Below, piece after piece: positions 7,783 through 16,622 of a stretch of DNA of 64,000 nt. Within the stretch, counting starts at the first letter, position 1; every line of letters begins with the position of its first letter. Below the pieces are notes generated by a model. That model was not told where the DNA came from and ran no database searches. It saw nothing but the letters and a program-made list of their open reading frames with translations. Position numbers and translations under genes: made by a program. Origin of the DNA: Amnibacterium sp. CER49 (GTDB lineage Bacteria > Actinomycetota > Actinomycetes > Actinomycetales > Microbacteriaceae); NCBI RefSeq assembly GCF_029846255.1, contig NZ_JARVWQ010000001.1, positions 1,116,001 to 1,180,000 of the forward strand, written 5' to 3'.

Positions 7783-9093
7783 GTGGCCGCCGCGGTGTGC
7801 GCCGCGGTCGGCGGGTTCGACCTCAGCGGGGTGAACATCGCGCTGCCGCTCATGGCCTCGGCCTTCCGGGTGCCGCCGGCCACCGTGCAGTGGGTCTCGA
7901 TCGGCTACCTGCTGCCCATCGCGGCGCTCGCGCTGCCGGCGGGCCGCTGGCTCGACCTCGTCGGGCGGCGCCAGGCGCTCGTCACCCTCGTGACCGGGTT
8001 CGTCGTGACGAGCGCGGCGGCGGGCGCCGCGCCCTCGTTCGCGGTCCTGCTCGTCGTGCGCATCGCCCAGGGCGCCTTCGGCGCCGGCCTCTTCGCCGTG
8101 ACGCCGATCGTCGCGTTCGAGTCCGTCCGGCCGGAGCGCCGAGGAGCCGCGGTGGCCGCGCTCTCGGCGATCGGCGCGGCGGGCGGTGTGGCGGGTCCGT
8201 CGCTCGGCGCCTTCGTGACGCAGCTGCTCGGCTGGCCGTGGATCTTCTGGTGCGGCATCCCGGTGCTGCTCGCGACGCTGCCGGTGTTCGTGCGCCGTCT
8301 GCCGGCGGGAGCGCCGCTCGTCGTGCCGTCGCGCGCGCTGCTCGGTGAGGCCGCGCTGCTCGCGGCGGCCGTCAGCGCGGTGCTGCTCGGGCTCACCTTC
8401 GCCGCGGATCGCGCGCCGGCCTGGGGCCTGCTCGCCGTCGCCGCGGCGCCCGCGCTGCTCGCCTGGCGGCGGCTGCATCCCGACTCCCCCGTGATCGCGC
8501 TCGTGCGGCGGCCCGGCTTCTCCCCCGCGGTGGTGTCGCTCGCGTCGCTCGCCGCCAGCGTGCTCGCCGCCCAGTACCTGCTCGCGTTCCTCGCCGAGCG
8601 CACCCTCGGCCTCAGTCCCGTCGCCGCCGGCGCCGCGCTACTCGCCCTGCCCGCGGCCACGATGCCGTTCTCGATCGTCGGGTCGGCGCTCGCGCGGCGC
8701 ATCCGGCCCGAGCGGGTGTCCGCGGCGGGATTCGTGCTGCTCGCCGCCGGGATCGCGTCGGGCGTCGTCGCGGGGAGCCTCGGCGCCCTCGTCGCCGCCG
8801 CGCTCCTCATGGGCGCCGGCCAGGGGCTGTCGAACCCGCCGGCCACCTTCCTCGGCATGTCGTTCGCGGGCACCGAGCACGGCGGCTCGGCGGGGGCCGC
8901 GATGAGCTTCCTCCGGAACATCGGCTTCACGGCCGGCCCCGCCGCCGTGAGCGTCGTGTGGGCGCTCGGCGGCTACTCGCCGACCTCGCTGCGGTGGGCG
9001 CTCGGGCTCGCCGCCGCCTTCGCGCTCTTCGGCGGCCTCGTCGTGCTGCGCACCGCGCCGGCCGCGGCACGGCTCCGGGGGCACGCGGGCTGA
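7783..9093 (+). CDS. MFS transporter (DHA2-like drug exporter family)
   Basis: Hydrophobic protein with about 12-14 membrane segments. Family motifs are GGFDLSGVNIALPLM in TM1, LPAGRWLDLVGRRQ (motif A region) after TM2, and RIAQGAFGAGLF in TM4. Cytoplasmic membrane, proton-coupled efflux is the likely role. The start is uncertain. GTG 7783 lies inside TM1; the frame is open back to CTG 7744 (giving LSEPRTRSEVLLVV...), which overlaps the stop of a 14-codon frame (7703-7747) as CTGA. A start at 7744 would give a complete TM1 but needs a rare CTG. Confidence 0.85.
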   Translation: MAAAVCAAVGGFDLSGVNIALPLMASAFRVPPATVQWVSIGYLLPIAALALPAGRWLDLVGRRQALVTLVTGFVVTSAAAGAAPSFAVLLVVRIAQGAFGAGLFAVTPIVAFESVRPERRGAAVAALSAIGAAGGVAGPSLGAFVTQLLGWPWIFWCGIPVLLATLPVFVRRLPAGAPLVVPSRALLGEAALLAAAVSAVLLGLTFAADRAPAWGLLAVAAAPALLAWRRLHPDSPVIALVRRPGFSPAVVSLASLAASVLAAQYLLAFLAERTLGLSPVAAGAALLALPAATMPFSIVGSALARRIRPERVSAAGFVLLAAGIASGVVAGSLGALVAAALLMGAGQGLSNPPATFLGMSFAGTEHGGSAGAAMSFLRNIGFTAGPAAVSVVWALGGYSPTSLRWALGLAAAFALFGGLVVLRTAPAAARLRGHAG

Positions 9094-9112
9094 GCGGTGG
9101 CCGCGCCCGCGG

Positions 9113-10306
9113 TCAGGCGTCGGCGCGGACCGGTCGCCGTACCCCGCGGTCGACCAGCGAGCCGATCGCCGCCGTGGCCGTGAGAGCGCAGCCCGCGGCG
9201 ACGGGCAGGTGCAGCGCCGCACCGACGAGGGCGCCCGCCGCGGCGGTGCCGGCCGAGCCGGCGGTGATCTTCAGGGCGCCGACCCAGACGAAGACCTGCC
9301 CCTTCGCCGCGGGCGGGGCGTACTCGTTGCGCGCCGCGAGGGTCGCGGCGAAGAAGCAGGCGTTGAGGATCCCGGCGAGCGCATAGGCGGTGAGCGCGAG
9401 CGGCGCGGTCGGCGCGAGGCCGACGAGGAGGAGCGACCCGGCGACGGCGGCCGCGAGCCGGGTCATGAGCACGTCCGCGGCGCCGCGGAGCGGCCGGACG
9501 AGCACCGCCGCGGCACCGGCGAGGTTGCCGAACCCGTAGGCCGCGGTGAGCAGCCCGGCGGCCGCGGCCGGCAGACCGAGGGCCCGCGTGCCGGCGACGG
9601 CGGTGACGGGCAGGACCGCGACCGAGAGGGCGACGACGACGGTGAGGACGAGGGTGCGGCGCAGGGGCCCGTTCGCCGTCATCAGCCCGAGCGTCTTCAG
9701 CGGGCGCGGCACCGCCGCGGCGTCGGCGGCCGGCGGCGCGAACGGCAGCACCCGCACGACGGCCGCGGCGGCGAACGTGGCCGCGGCGAGCACCACGGCG
9801 GCGAGGGTCGGCGACGCCCAGGCCGAGATCGCGGCGACGACGCTCGGGCCGATCGTGCCGCCGAGGCCGTAGGTGGCCACGTCCCAGCCCTGCGCGCGCC
9901 GCTGCCGTCCGCGATCGGGGCCGGCGATCGCGGGCAGCCGGCTCGAGATCCCGCCGGTGAGCAGCGGGCCGACGAGCCCGGAGACGACGAGGATCGCGGC
10001 GACGACGAGCGGCGGCACGACCGGCAGCAGCAGCACCGCGGCGGTGAGCGTCGCGCCGTGCAGCAGGCAGGCGAGCGCGATCACGGAGCGGCCGTCGCGC
10101 GCGACGTCGAGCCGCCGCGCGACGAACGGGCCGAGCAGGTGCGGCGCGGTGATGCTCGCGCCGAGCAGGCCTGCCTCCCATCCCGGGCGTCCGGCCGTCG
10201 TGGCGAGCAGCACGATCGCGACGACGGCGCCGCCGTCGGCCGTGCGGGCGAGGGTCGCGGCGACGACGTAGCGGGCGAGGCCGCCGGCGCCGCCGGGGGC
10301 GGTCAC
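9113..10306 (-). CDS. MFS transporter
   Basis: 397 residues with about 12 hydrophobic segments, including AGLLGASITAPHLLGPFVARR and LPAAAAGLLTAAYGFGNLAG. The GTG start overlaps the stop of the DapA-like gene (GTGA), placing it last in the MocR/DapA/MFS operon. Substrate unknown. Context (amino-transferase-type regulator and aldolase-type lyase) suggests import or export of an amino acid, keto acid or related compound. It is convergent with the other MFS gene, 19 bases apart. Confidence 0.85.
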   Translation of the reverse strand: MTAPGGAGGLARYVVAATLARTADGGAVVAIVLLATTAGRPGWEAGLLGASITAPHLLGPFVARRLDVARDGRSVIALACLLHGATLTAAVLLLPVVPPLVVAAILVVSGLVGPLLTGGISSRLPAIAGPDRGRQRRAQGWDVATYGLGGTIGPSVVAAISAWASPTLAAVVLAAATFAAAAVVRVLPFAPPAADAAAVPRPLKTLGLMTANGPLRRTLVLTVVVALSVAVLPVTAVAGTRALGLPAAAAGLLTAAYGFGNLAGAAAVLVRPLRGAADVLMTRLAAAVAGSLLLVGLAPTAPLALTAYALAGILNACFFAATLAARNEYAPPAAKGQVFVWVGALKITAGSAGTAAAGALVGAALHLPVAAGCALTATAAIGSLVDRGVRRPVRADA

Positions 10307-11205
10307 GTCTCGTGCGGGAGCAGGTCGAGCTCCCGCACGACCGCGTCCACGCGCCGCCGGTCGACCTCGTCGAGCCCGACGAGCGGCCGGGGGAGGCTGC
10401 TCCGCGCGGCGAGACCGGCGAGCTCGGCGATCGCGGCGACGACCCGGACGCTGCCGTACGCGGCGAAGAGGTCCCACAGCGGCTGCAGCCGCCGGGACTC
10501 CGCGAGTGCCCCTTCGGCGTCGCCCGCGAGCGCTGCCCGCGTGATCGCGACGGCCGGCGCGGGCGCGGTGCCCGCGATCACGGAGTACCAGGCGTCGCAT
10601 CCGGCGACGAGGGCGGTCGCCGCCGCGGCGTCGCCCGAGATGCCGATGCCGACCCGCTCCGGCACGGCCGCGCGGATCGCGTCGATGCGCGCCCGGGCGG
10701 CGGACGGCTCGGCGGGAACGGCCGGGATCTTGATCGACGTGACGGTCGGCAGCGCGGCGACCCGCCCGTAGAGCTCGTCGCTGAAGCGGAAGCGCGTGGT
10801 GCCGGGGTTGTCGTAGACGACGATCGGCAGCGCGACGGCCGCGGCGAGGTCCTCGTACAGACCGAGGACGTCGTCGTCGGTGAGCGGCTGGTACGAGACG
10901 GGCGCGACGAGCAGCCCTGCGGCGCCGAGCTGCTCCGCGTCGCGCGCGAGGGCGACCACGTGCGCCGTGCGGAGGGCGCCGACGCCGACGAGGACGGTGA
11001 CGTCGCCCGCGTGCGCGAGCGCGATCCGTGCGGCCCGGCGGCGCTCCTCGAGCGTCAGGTAGGCATAGGAGCCCGTCGAGCCGAGAGCGGTGATCGAATC
11101 GACGCCCGCAGCGGCGAGCCGCTCGACGAGGCCCGCGTACGCGCGCTCGTCGATCTCGTCGTCCCGCAGCGGGGTGAGCGGGAAGGCGCTGAGGCCCCGG
11201 ATCAT
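10303..11205 (-). CDS. DapA/NanA family lyase or synthase
   Basis: 300-residue class I aldolase-type TIM barrel. MIRGLSAFPLTPL at the start, ALGSTGSYAYLTLEER (GxTGE-type loop), VVYDNPGTTRF (YNxP region with the catalytic Tyr) and TSIKIPA (Schiff-base Lys) are the family marks. The usual GTTGE loop reads GSTGS and SxxxK gives SIKIP, so it is unlikely to be housekeeping dihydrodipicolinate synthase. A 4-hydroxy-2-oxo-acid aldolase or keto-deoxy sugar acid role is possible. ATG overlaps the MocR stop (ATGA). Confidence 0.83.
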   Translation of the reverse strand: MIRGLSAFPLTPLRDDEIDERAYAGLVERLAAAGVDSITALGSTGSYAYLTLEERRRAARIALAHAGDVTVLVGVGALRTAHVVALARDAEQLGAAGLLVAPVSYQPLTDDDVLGLYEDLAAAVALPIVVYDNPGTTRFRFSDELYGRVAALPTVTSIKIPAVPAEPSAARARIDAIRAAVPERVGIGISGDAAAATALVAGCDAWYSVIAGTAPAPAVAITRAALAGDAEGALAESRRLQPLWDLFAAYGSVRVVAAIAELAGLAARSSLPRPLVGLDEVDRRRVDAVVRELDLLPHET

Positions 11206-12527
11206 GTGTGCTCCTCCCCCGCCGGCAGCCCGGCGAGGTCGGCCGCGAAGGCACGGGCCCGCGCGGCGGTCATGGTGGCGGTGGTGACGCGGATCGCGGG
11301 GGCCGGCCGTGGGGCGGCCGAGAAGGCCGCGCCGGGCCGGACCAGCCAGCCCCGCTCGCGCAGGCCGCCGACCACCTCGGACTCGTCCGTCCGCAGCGGG
11401 ATCCAGACGTTGAGGCCGTCGGCGGCCGGGGCGGCGCGCACGCCGCGGGCGGCGAGCGCCATGAGCAGCAGGCGGCGACGCTCGGCGTAGCGGTCGCGGG
11501 CCTCCCCGAGGCGGACGGGTGTCGCCGGGGCCGCGAGCACGTGACCGACGACGCCCTGCAGCAGGGTGCTCACCCACACGGCACGGCCGAGCCGCGCGTC
11601 GAGCCGGTCGCGCGTGTCCGGGTCGCAGTGCACCACCGCCACTCGGAGGTCGGGGCCGAGCGACTTCGACATCGTCCGCACGAGCGCCCAGCGCGGGGCC
11701 GTCGCGGGGGTCGCGCGGGCGTAGGAGGTGGCTGCCACCGCCGCGAAGTGGTCGTCCTCGATCACGAGCACCCCCGGTCGAGGCGCGAGCACCTCGCGGA
11801 GTGCGACCGCCCGCGCGGGCGTGATGCTCGCGCCCGTGGGGTTGTGCGCGCGAGGGGTGAGCACGACCGCGCGCACGCCCGCGTCGAGGGCGGCGGCGAG
11901 CGCCGCGGGGGTCACGCCCTCCGCGTCGACCGCCATCGGGACCGCGGCGAAGCCGTTCGCGTGGAGCACACCGACGCTCGAGAGGAAGCAGGGGTCCTCC
12001 AGACCGACTGCGTCGCCGCGGAGCAGGTGCGCGGTGAGGAGCCGCTCGATCGCATCGATCGCGCCCGCGGTGACCACGAGCGACGCCGAGGCGGGGAGAT
12101 CGGCGGCGGCCGACCTGGCCCACGCGACCACGCGGCCGTCGGGCTCGGTCTCGCCGTAGAGCGGGGGCTCGTAGGCGAGCCGGGCCGGCACCGCCGGCAG
12201 CAGCGCCCGGTCCGGGTTGCCGCTCGCGAGGTCGACGAGCCCGGACGGCGCGCGGGTCCCCTCGCCGGCGAGCGGCCGTCGGTGCCGCACGACGGTGCCG
12301 GCCCTGCCGTGCGTCTCCACCGCTCCCGCCGCGGCGAGCGACGAGTACGCGGCGGCCACCGTGTTGCGGTTCACCCCGAGCTCCTGCGCGAGCGCGCGGA
12401 CCGTCGGCAGCAGCGCGCCCGGGGGGAGCGCGCCCCGGTCGATCGACTCGCGCACGGAGGCCGCGATGGCCCCGGCGCTCGCGCCGCTGATGCCGGAGAG
12501 GGTCACGCGCGGCACGGTAGCGCGCAT
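11202..12527 (-). CDS. MocR/PdxR-family transcriptional regulator (wHTH + aminotransferase-fold domain)
   Basis: 441 residues. An N-terminal GntR-type winged helix (about 15-80, with LPPGALLPTVRALAQELGVN and a VNRNTV recognition helix) is fused to a fold-type I aminotransferase domain. PLP residues are visible: HNPTG 228-232, EDDH 257-260, and the Schiff-base lysine in TMSKSLGPDLR (K288). Such proteins sense PLP or an amino compound and regulate neighbours and themselves. The start codon abuts the first of two CTAGGACAAAC boxes in the divergent promoter, fitting autoregulation. It heads the operon with the DapA-like and MFS genes. Confidence 0.9.
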   Translation of the reverse strand: MRATVPRVTLSGISGASAGAIAASVRESIDRGALPPGALLPTVRALAQELGVNRNTVAAAYSSLAAAGAVETHGRAGTVVRHRRPLAGEGTRAPSGLVDLASGNPDRALLPAVPARLAYEPPLYGETEPDGRVVAWARSAAADLPASASLVVTAGAIDAIERLLTAHLLRGDAVGLEDPCFLSSVGVLHANGFAAVPMAVDAEGVTPAALAAALDAGVRAVVLTPRAHNPTGASITPARAVALREVLAPRPGVLVIEDDHFAAVAATSYARATPATAPRWALVRTMSKSLGPDLRVAVVHCDPDTRDRLDARLGRAVWVSTLLQGVVGHVLAAPATPVRLGEARDRYAERRRLLLMALAARGVRAAPAADGLNVWIPLRTDESEVVGGLRERGWLVRPGAAFSAAPRPAPAIRVTTATMTAARARAFAADLAGLPAGEEHT

Positions 12528-12530
12528 GTC

Positions 12531-12566
12531 CTAGGACAAACCACCGGGGTCTCGGCTAGGACAAAC
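12531..12566. promoter_or_regulatory. Two direct CTAGGACAAAC boxes, probable MocR operator
   Basis: The 11-mer CTAGGACAAAC occurs perfectly at 12531-12541 and 12556-12566, a 25-bp repeat period. This is the direct-repeat arrangement usual for MocR-type sites. The first copy touches the MocR ATG. The second overlaps a probable -10 (TAGGAC, 12557-12562) placed seven bases before an ATG on the plus strand. Binding would control both divergent units. Confidence 0.7.
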
Positions 12567-12569
12567 GTC

Positions 12570-12647
12570 ATGCGCCGTCCCGCGGAGCCCCCCACCGGCA
12601 GGATGCTGCTGGACGCCCGGCACGGGCGGGAGGCGGGGCAGGGATGA
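12570..12647 (+). CDS. Possible 25-codon leader peptide before the B3/B4 gene
   Basis: ATG 12570 lies seven bases after a TAGGAC -10, i.e. leaderless placement. Its TGA overlaps the ATG of the B3/B4 gene (ATGA at 12644-12647). Sequence MRRPAEPPTGRMLLDARHGR... has no recognised motif. Its likely role, if translated, is coupling. Confidence 0.35.
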   Translation: MRRPAEPPTGRMLLDARHGREAGQG

Positions 12648-13363
12648 CGCAGCGGCACGACCTCGACGGATTCCTGGCCGGGGTGGCGGTCGACGAGGGG
12701 GTGCTCGCGCTGCGACCGGACTACCGCGTCGGGCTGCTCGCCGTCGACGGCATCCATCCGGCGCCGAGCGACGCCCGCAGTGGGGCGCTCCTGCAGGAGG
12801 CCGAGGCGTTCGCCGGAACCGCGACCGCCGGGAGCCCCGTCGACGAGCTGCCGCACATCGCCGCGTGGCGGGACGCCTACCGGGCGTTCGGCGCGAAGCC
12901 GCAGCGCACCCGCAACAGCCTCGAGGCGCTCACCCGGCGCGCCGCGAGCGGGCTCCCCCGGGTGAACCGGCTCACCGACCTCTACAACGCCGTCTCGGTG
13001 CTGCACCAGGTGCCGCTCGGCGGCGAGGACCTCGCGCAGTACGCGGGGCCGCCGCGGCTCGTCCGCGCAGCGGGCGACGAGGCCTTCGACACCATCGCCG
13101 ACGGCGACACCGTGATCGAGCACCCGCACGCCGGCGAGGTGGTGTGGCGCGACGACGCTGGCGTCACCTGCCGCCGCTGGAACTGGCGCCAGTGCGCCCG
13201 CACCCGCCTCACGGACGGCACCGGCGCCGCGATCTTCATCCTCGACGCGCTCGCGCCGATGTCCGACGCGGCCCTCGACACCGCCGTCGACGTGCTCGCG
13301 GAGGCGCTCCGCGGGCTCGGGCCGGACGTCCGGGTCGCGCGGCGCCGCATCGGCTCGCGCTGA
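12644..13363 (+). CDS. B3/B4 domain-containing protein
   Basis: 239 residues. The B3/B4 (tRNA-editing-like) fold known from phenylalanyl-tRNA synthetase beta subunit is indicated by AWRDAYRAFGAKPQRTRNSLEAL, GLPRVNRLTDLYNAVSV and CRRWNWRQCARTRLT. Stand-alone B3/B4 proteins are often encoded next to MocR regulators. Possible roles are binding or deacylating misacylated tRNA or an amino acid. It is divergent from the MocR gene and shares its operator region; the start has GGAGGCGGGGCAGGG upstream. Function remains inferred. Confidence 0.82.
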   Translation: MTQRHDLDGFLAGVAVDEGVLALRPDYRVGLLAVDGIHPAPSDARSGALLQEAEAFAGTATAGSPVDELPHIAAWRDAYRAFGAKPQRTRNSLEALTRRAASGLPRVNRLTDLYNAVSVLHQVPLGGEDLAQYAGPPRLVRAAGDEAFDTIADGDTVIEHPHAGEVVWRDDAGVTCRRWNWRQCARTRLTDGTGAAIFILDALAPMSDAALDTAVDVLAEALRGLGPDVRVARRRIGSR

Positions 13364-13381
13364 CCGGCCGCGCCTCCGCCG

Positions 13382-14773
13382 TCAGGAGCGCCCGGCGAGC
13401 AGGTCGGCAGCGCGCGCGAGCGGCGAGGTCGACGCCCTTCCGCGCCGCTCGTGGCGGTCCGCCGCGCGGTACGCGCCGTAGACCGCCTGCACCGCGAGGA
13501 AGCGCAGGGGCTCCGGCTCCCAGCGCTTCGCGCCGTGGTTCACCCACGGCAGATGCACGAGCTCGGTGTCCCGCTCGAGCACGAGGTCTGCGAGGGTGCG
13601 GCCCGCGAGGTTCGTGGTGGTGACGCCGGTGCCGACGTAGCCCCCGGCGTGACCGAGTCCGGTCCGCCGCTCGAAGGAGACAGTGGCGGCCCAGTCGCGC
13701 GGCACCCCGAGCACTCCGGACCACGCGTGATCGATCGCCGCGTCCCGCGCCGCGGGGAAGAGACGGACGAGCATCTCGCGCAGCTGCGCGATGGTTCGGG
13801 CGGGGGTGCGGCCGTCCGCGTCGAAGCGCGACCCGTAGCGGTACGGGACGCCCCGCCCGCCGATCGCGATGCGGTCGTCGGCCGTGCGCTGCGCGTACAC
13901 GTAGACGTGCGCGCCGTCGCCGAGGGTGTCGCGGTGCTCCCAGCCGACCTCCCTCCAGAAGGCCGCGGGCAGGGGCTCGGTGACGATCAGGGACGAGTTC
14001 ATCGGGAGCCACCGCCGGCGCTCGCCGGCCAGCCCGGCCGTGAAGCCCTCCGTGGCCCGGATCACCACGGGCGCCGTGACGTCGCCGCGGGCGGTCCGCA
14101 CGAGCCGCGGGGTGATCTCCCGCGCTCGGGTGCTCTCGAACACGCGCACACCGAGCCGTTCGACCGCCTCGGCGAGCCCGCGGACCAGCTTCGCGGGCTG
14201 GATGCGGGCGCAGTGCTCGTGCCAGGAGGCGCCGAGCGCGCCGGAGACGGCCACCCGTGAGCGGGCCTCGTCCGCGGGGAGCAGCCGGAGGTCCGTGTTC
14301 CCGACGCTCCGCTCGTGCTCGACGTGCGCCTGCAGGCGCCGCAGCTGCGACGGGGTGACCGCGACGTCGAGCTCGCCACCCCGATGGATGTCGGCGTCGA
14401 TGCCCTCGGTCCGCGCGGTCGCGACGACCTCGTCGACGGCGTCGTCCATCGCGCGCTGGAAGCGGACCACGGCGTCGCGGCCGGCGCTCGCGAGGAAGCG
14501 GTCGCGGCCCGTGATGTCGTGGGTGAGCCAGCCGCCGTTGCGGCCGGAGGCGCCGAAGCCGCAGAACTCGGCCTCGAGCACGACGACGTCGAGGGCCGGG
14601 TCGGCCCGCTTCAGCGCGTAGGCGGTCCAGAGCCCGGTGTAGCCGCCGCCGACGATGCAGACGTCGGCCCGCCGGGAGCCGTCGAGGGGCGCCCGGCGCA
14701 TGGGCTGCCCGATCTGCGCCCACCAGAACGACACCGCGCCGTTCGTCGTCGCGACGCCCGCACTCGCGCTCAT
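13382..14773 (-). CDS. FAD-dependent amino/glycine-type oxidoreductase (DAO family)
   Basis: 463 residues of the D-amino-acid/glycine oxidase family. The FAD-binding motif is DVCIVGGGYTGLWTAYAL, followed by EAEFCGFGASGRNGGWLT, a second FAD element near the C-terminus (GYVGTGVTTTNLAGRTLADLV), and HEHCARIQPAKLVRGL in the substrate half. The layout resembles gamma-glutamylputrescine oxidase-like and BAL-type enzymes that oxidise secondary or primary amines. The ATG overlaps the stop of the VOC gene (ATGA), so it is second in that pair. Confidence 0.87.
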   Translation of the reverse strand: MSASAGVATTNGAVSFWWAQIGQPMRRAPLDGSRRADVCIVGGGYTGLWTAYALKRADPALDVVVLEAEFCGFGASGRNGGWLTHDITGRDRFLASAGRDAVVRFQRAMDDAVDEVVATARTEGIDADIHRGGELDVAVTPSQLRRLQAHVEHERSVGNTDLRLLPADEARSRVAVSGALGASWHEHCARIQPAKLVRGLAEAVERLGVRVFESTRAREITPRLVRTARGDVTAPVVIRATEGFTAGLAGERRRWLPMNSSLIVTEPLPAAFWREVGWEHRDTLGDGAHVYVYAQRTADDRIAIGGRGVPYRYGSRFDADGRTPARTIAQLREMLVRLFPAARDAAIDHAWSGVLGVPRDWAATVSFERRTGLGHAGGYVGTGVTTTNLAGRTLADLVLERDTELVHLPWVNHGAKRWEPEPLRFLAVQAVYGAYRAADRHERRGRASTSPLARAADLLAGRS

Positions 14774-15639
14774 CGGCCCCGGACGTCCAGCTCGATCCGG
14801 TTGCCCCACGGGTCGTCGAAGCGGGCCGCGCGCCCGTCGTGCTCGACGCCGACGCCGCGGTGCCGCATCCGATCGACCACCGCGCCGAGGTCGTCCTCCG
14901 ACGGCACCTCGATGTGCACCTGGCCGAGTCCGAGCGCGGGTGCGCGCAGCCCGGCGCCGCGCGAGCGCCAGACGTTCATCGCCATGTGGTGGTGGTAGCC
15001 GCCGGCGCTCACGAACAGCGCGGAGCCCAGATCCGCGGTGACCGCGAAGCCGAGGGCATCGACGTAGAAGTCGCGGGCCGTCGCGGTGTCGCCGACGCTG
15101 AGGTGCACGTGGCCGACCACGGCGCGGCTGTCTGGCGCGCCCTGCAGGCGGACCTCGTCGAGGTGCTGCTGCACGAAGGCGTTCGGGTCGAGCCGCAGGC
15201 TGTCCATCCGCACGCGGCCGTCGACCCACTGCCAGTCGCTGCGGGCGCGGTCCCAGTACAGCTCGACGCCGTTGCCCTCCGGATCGTCGAAGTAGAAGGC
15301 CCTGCTCACGAGGTGGTCGGCGCTGCCGGTGAAGCTGCCGGGGTACCTCGTCGCCGTCGACCAGAGCGCGGCCGCGAGGTCGGCCTCGGTGTCGAAGAGC
15401 ACCGCCGTGTGGAAGAGCCCTGCGGACCCGGGCGCCGCGTGCCGCAGCGCCGGTTCGTGCTCGAGCACGAGCACCGGCACGGCGCCGCGGCCGAGCACCG
15501 CGCGCGATCCCTCCTGCGCGAGCAGCGTCAGCAGCACGCCGTCGCGGTAGAAGCGGATCATCGCGTCGAGGTCGGCGACCTTCAGCACGACCGCGCCCAT
15601 CGCGGTCTCGGGTGCGAGCAGGTCCTGCGCGGTGCTCAT
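14770..15639 (-). CDS. VOC family protein (two-domain glyoxalase/extradiol dioxygenase fold)
   Basis: 289 residues, two vicinal-oxygen-chelate modules. The first has MGAVVLKVADLDAMIRFYRD, SAGLFHTAVLF and DPEGNGVELYWDR; the second has VGHVHLSVGDTATARDFYVD, GGYHHHMAMN and DPWGNRIELDVR. Metal ligand candidates are the His in GHVHL, the His in YHHHMA and the Glu in RIEL. It resembles CatE-type catechol 2,3-dioxygenase relatives. Upstream of and overlapping the FAD oxidoreductase. Reaction unknown. Confidence 0.85.
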   Translation of the reverse strand: MSTAQDLLAPETAMGAVVLKVADLDAMIRFYRDGVLLTLLAQEGSRAVLGRGAVPVLVLEHEPALRHAAPGSAGLFHTAVLFDTEADLAAALWSTATRYPGSFTGSADHLVSRAFYFDDPEGNGVELYWDRARSDWQWVDGRVRMDSLRLDPNAFVQQHLDEVRLQGAPDSRAVVGHVHLSVGDTATARDFYVDALGFAVTADLGSALFVSAGGYHHHMAMNVWRSRGAGLRAPALGLGQVHIEVPSEDDLGAVVDRMRHRGVGVEHDGRAARFDDPWGNRIELDVRGR

Positions 15640-15670
15640 CGGATCGACCCGTCCTTCCGCGGACGCCGGC

Positions 15671-16555
15671 TCAGCGCTGCAGCGCGCGTCCGTCCGCGTC
15701 GAGATAGTCCCGCCACGAGCGCGTCGGCGTCCAGCCGAGCATCCGCCGCGCCTTCGCCGTCGAGATGCCCGAGGCGTCCGGCCGGTCGAGCGGGCGCAGC
15801 TCGATCGCGTCGCCGTAGTAGCGGCGCAGGATCTCGGCGAAGTCGTGGCCGCCCGCGTTGTCGGGCGACGCGATGTAGAACACCTCGTGGCCAGGCAGCT
15901 CCGACTCGGCGGCGAGCACGAGCGCGTCGGCGAGGTCGTAGACGTCGATGTAGCTCCACAGGTTCGCGGAGAGGTTCGAGGGGTCGCGCACCTGCTTGCC
16001 GAGGTTGCTCTCGTAGTTGTCCTCGTTGTGCACCGTGCTCGGCCGGATCGAGATCGCCCGCAGGTCGGACCGGCGCACGGCGGCGTCCATCATCTGCTCG
16101 CCGAACAGCTTCGACAGCGCGTACGGGTCCTGCGGGAGCAGCGGATGGTCCTCGTCGACCGGTGCGTACTGCGGCAGGAACGGGCGCTCGGGGAAGAAGT
16201 TGCCGACGATGCTCTCGCTCGAGACGTTGACGAACCGCTTCACCCCGAAGCGGACCGCCGCCTCGATCAGGTTGAAGGTCGACATCGTGTTCGTCTGCAG
16301 CACGACGTGCGGCGGGTTGCCGGTCGGCTGCGGGATCGCCGCGGTGTGCACCACCGCGTCGGCGCCCGCGACGACGGCGTAGGCCGAGCCGGCGTCGGTG
16401 AGGTCGGCCATCACGTAGCGGCCCGGCACGACCACGCCCGCGTCGAACACGGGACGGACGAGGTCGACGCCGAGCACGTCGTGCCCCCGGTCGACGAGCG
16501 CCTGCACCGTCGCGCGGCCGACCTTGCCGCGGGATCCCGTCACCACGACCTGCAT
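15671..16555 (-). CDS. NAD-dependent epimerase/dehydratase (extended SDR)
   Basis: 294 residues. N-terminal MQVVVTGSRGKVGRATVQAL is the GxxGxxG cofactor site, VVHTAAIPQP follows, VSSESIVGNF carries the catalytic Ser strand, and DPYALSKLFGEQ is YxxxK. Starts ATG 16555. It acts on a nucleotide sugar, sugar acid (uronate dehydrogenase-like) or other hydroxy compound; substrate not readable. It lies 31 bases downstream... on the coding strand its product gene follows none by overlap: the VOC gene begins 31 bases after its stop, compatible with one operon. Confidence 0.87.
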   Translation of the reverse strand: MQVVVTGSRGKVGRATVQALVDRGHDVLGVDLVRPVFDAGVVVPGRYVMADLTDAGSAYAVVAGADAVVHTAAIPQPTGNPPHVVLQTNTMSTFNLIEAAVRFGVKRFVNVSSESIVGNFFPERPFLPQYAPVDEDHPLLPQDPYALSKLFGEQMMDAAVRRSDLRAISIRPSTVHNEDNYESNLGKQVRDPSNLSANLWSYIDVYDLADALVLAAESELPGHEVFYIASPDNAGGHDFAEILRRYYGDAIELRPLDRPDASGISTAKARRMLGWTPTRSWRDYLDADGRALQR

Positions 16556-16622
16556 GGACTCCTCCTCGTGCCGCCGACCTGCTCGACAGTACTGAGGTGT
16601 CGCTGGGGGCGGCTCGACGGCC

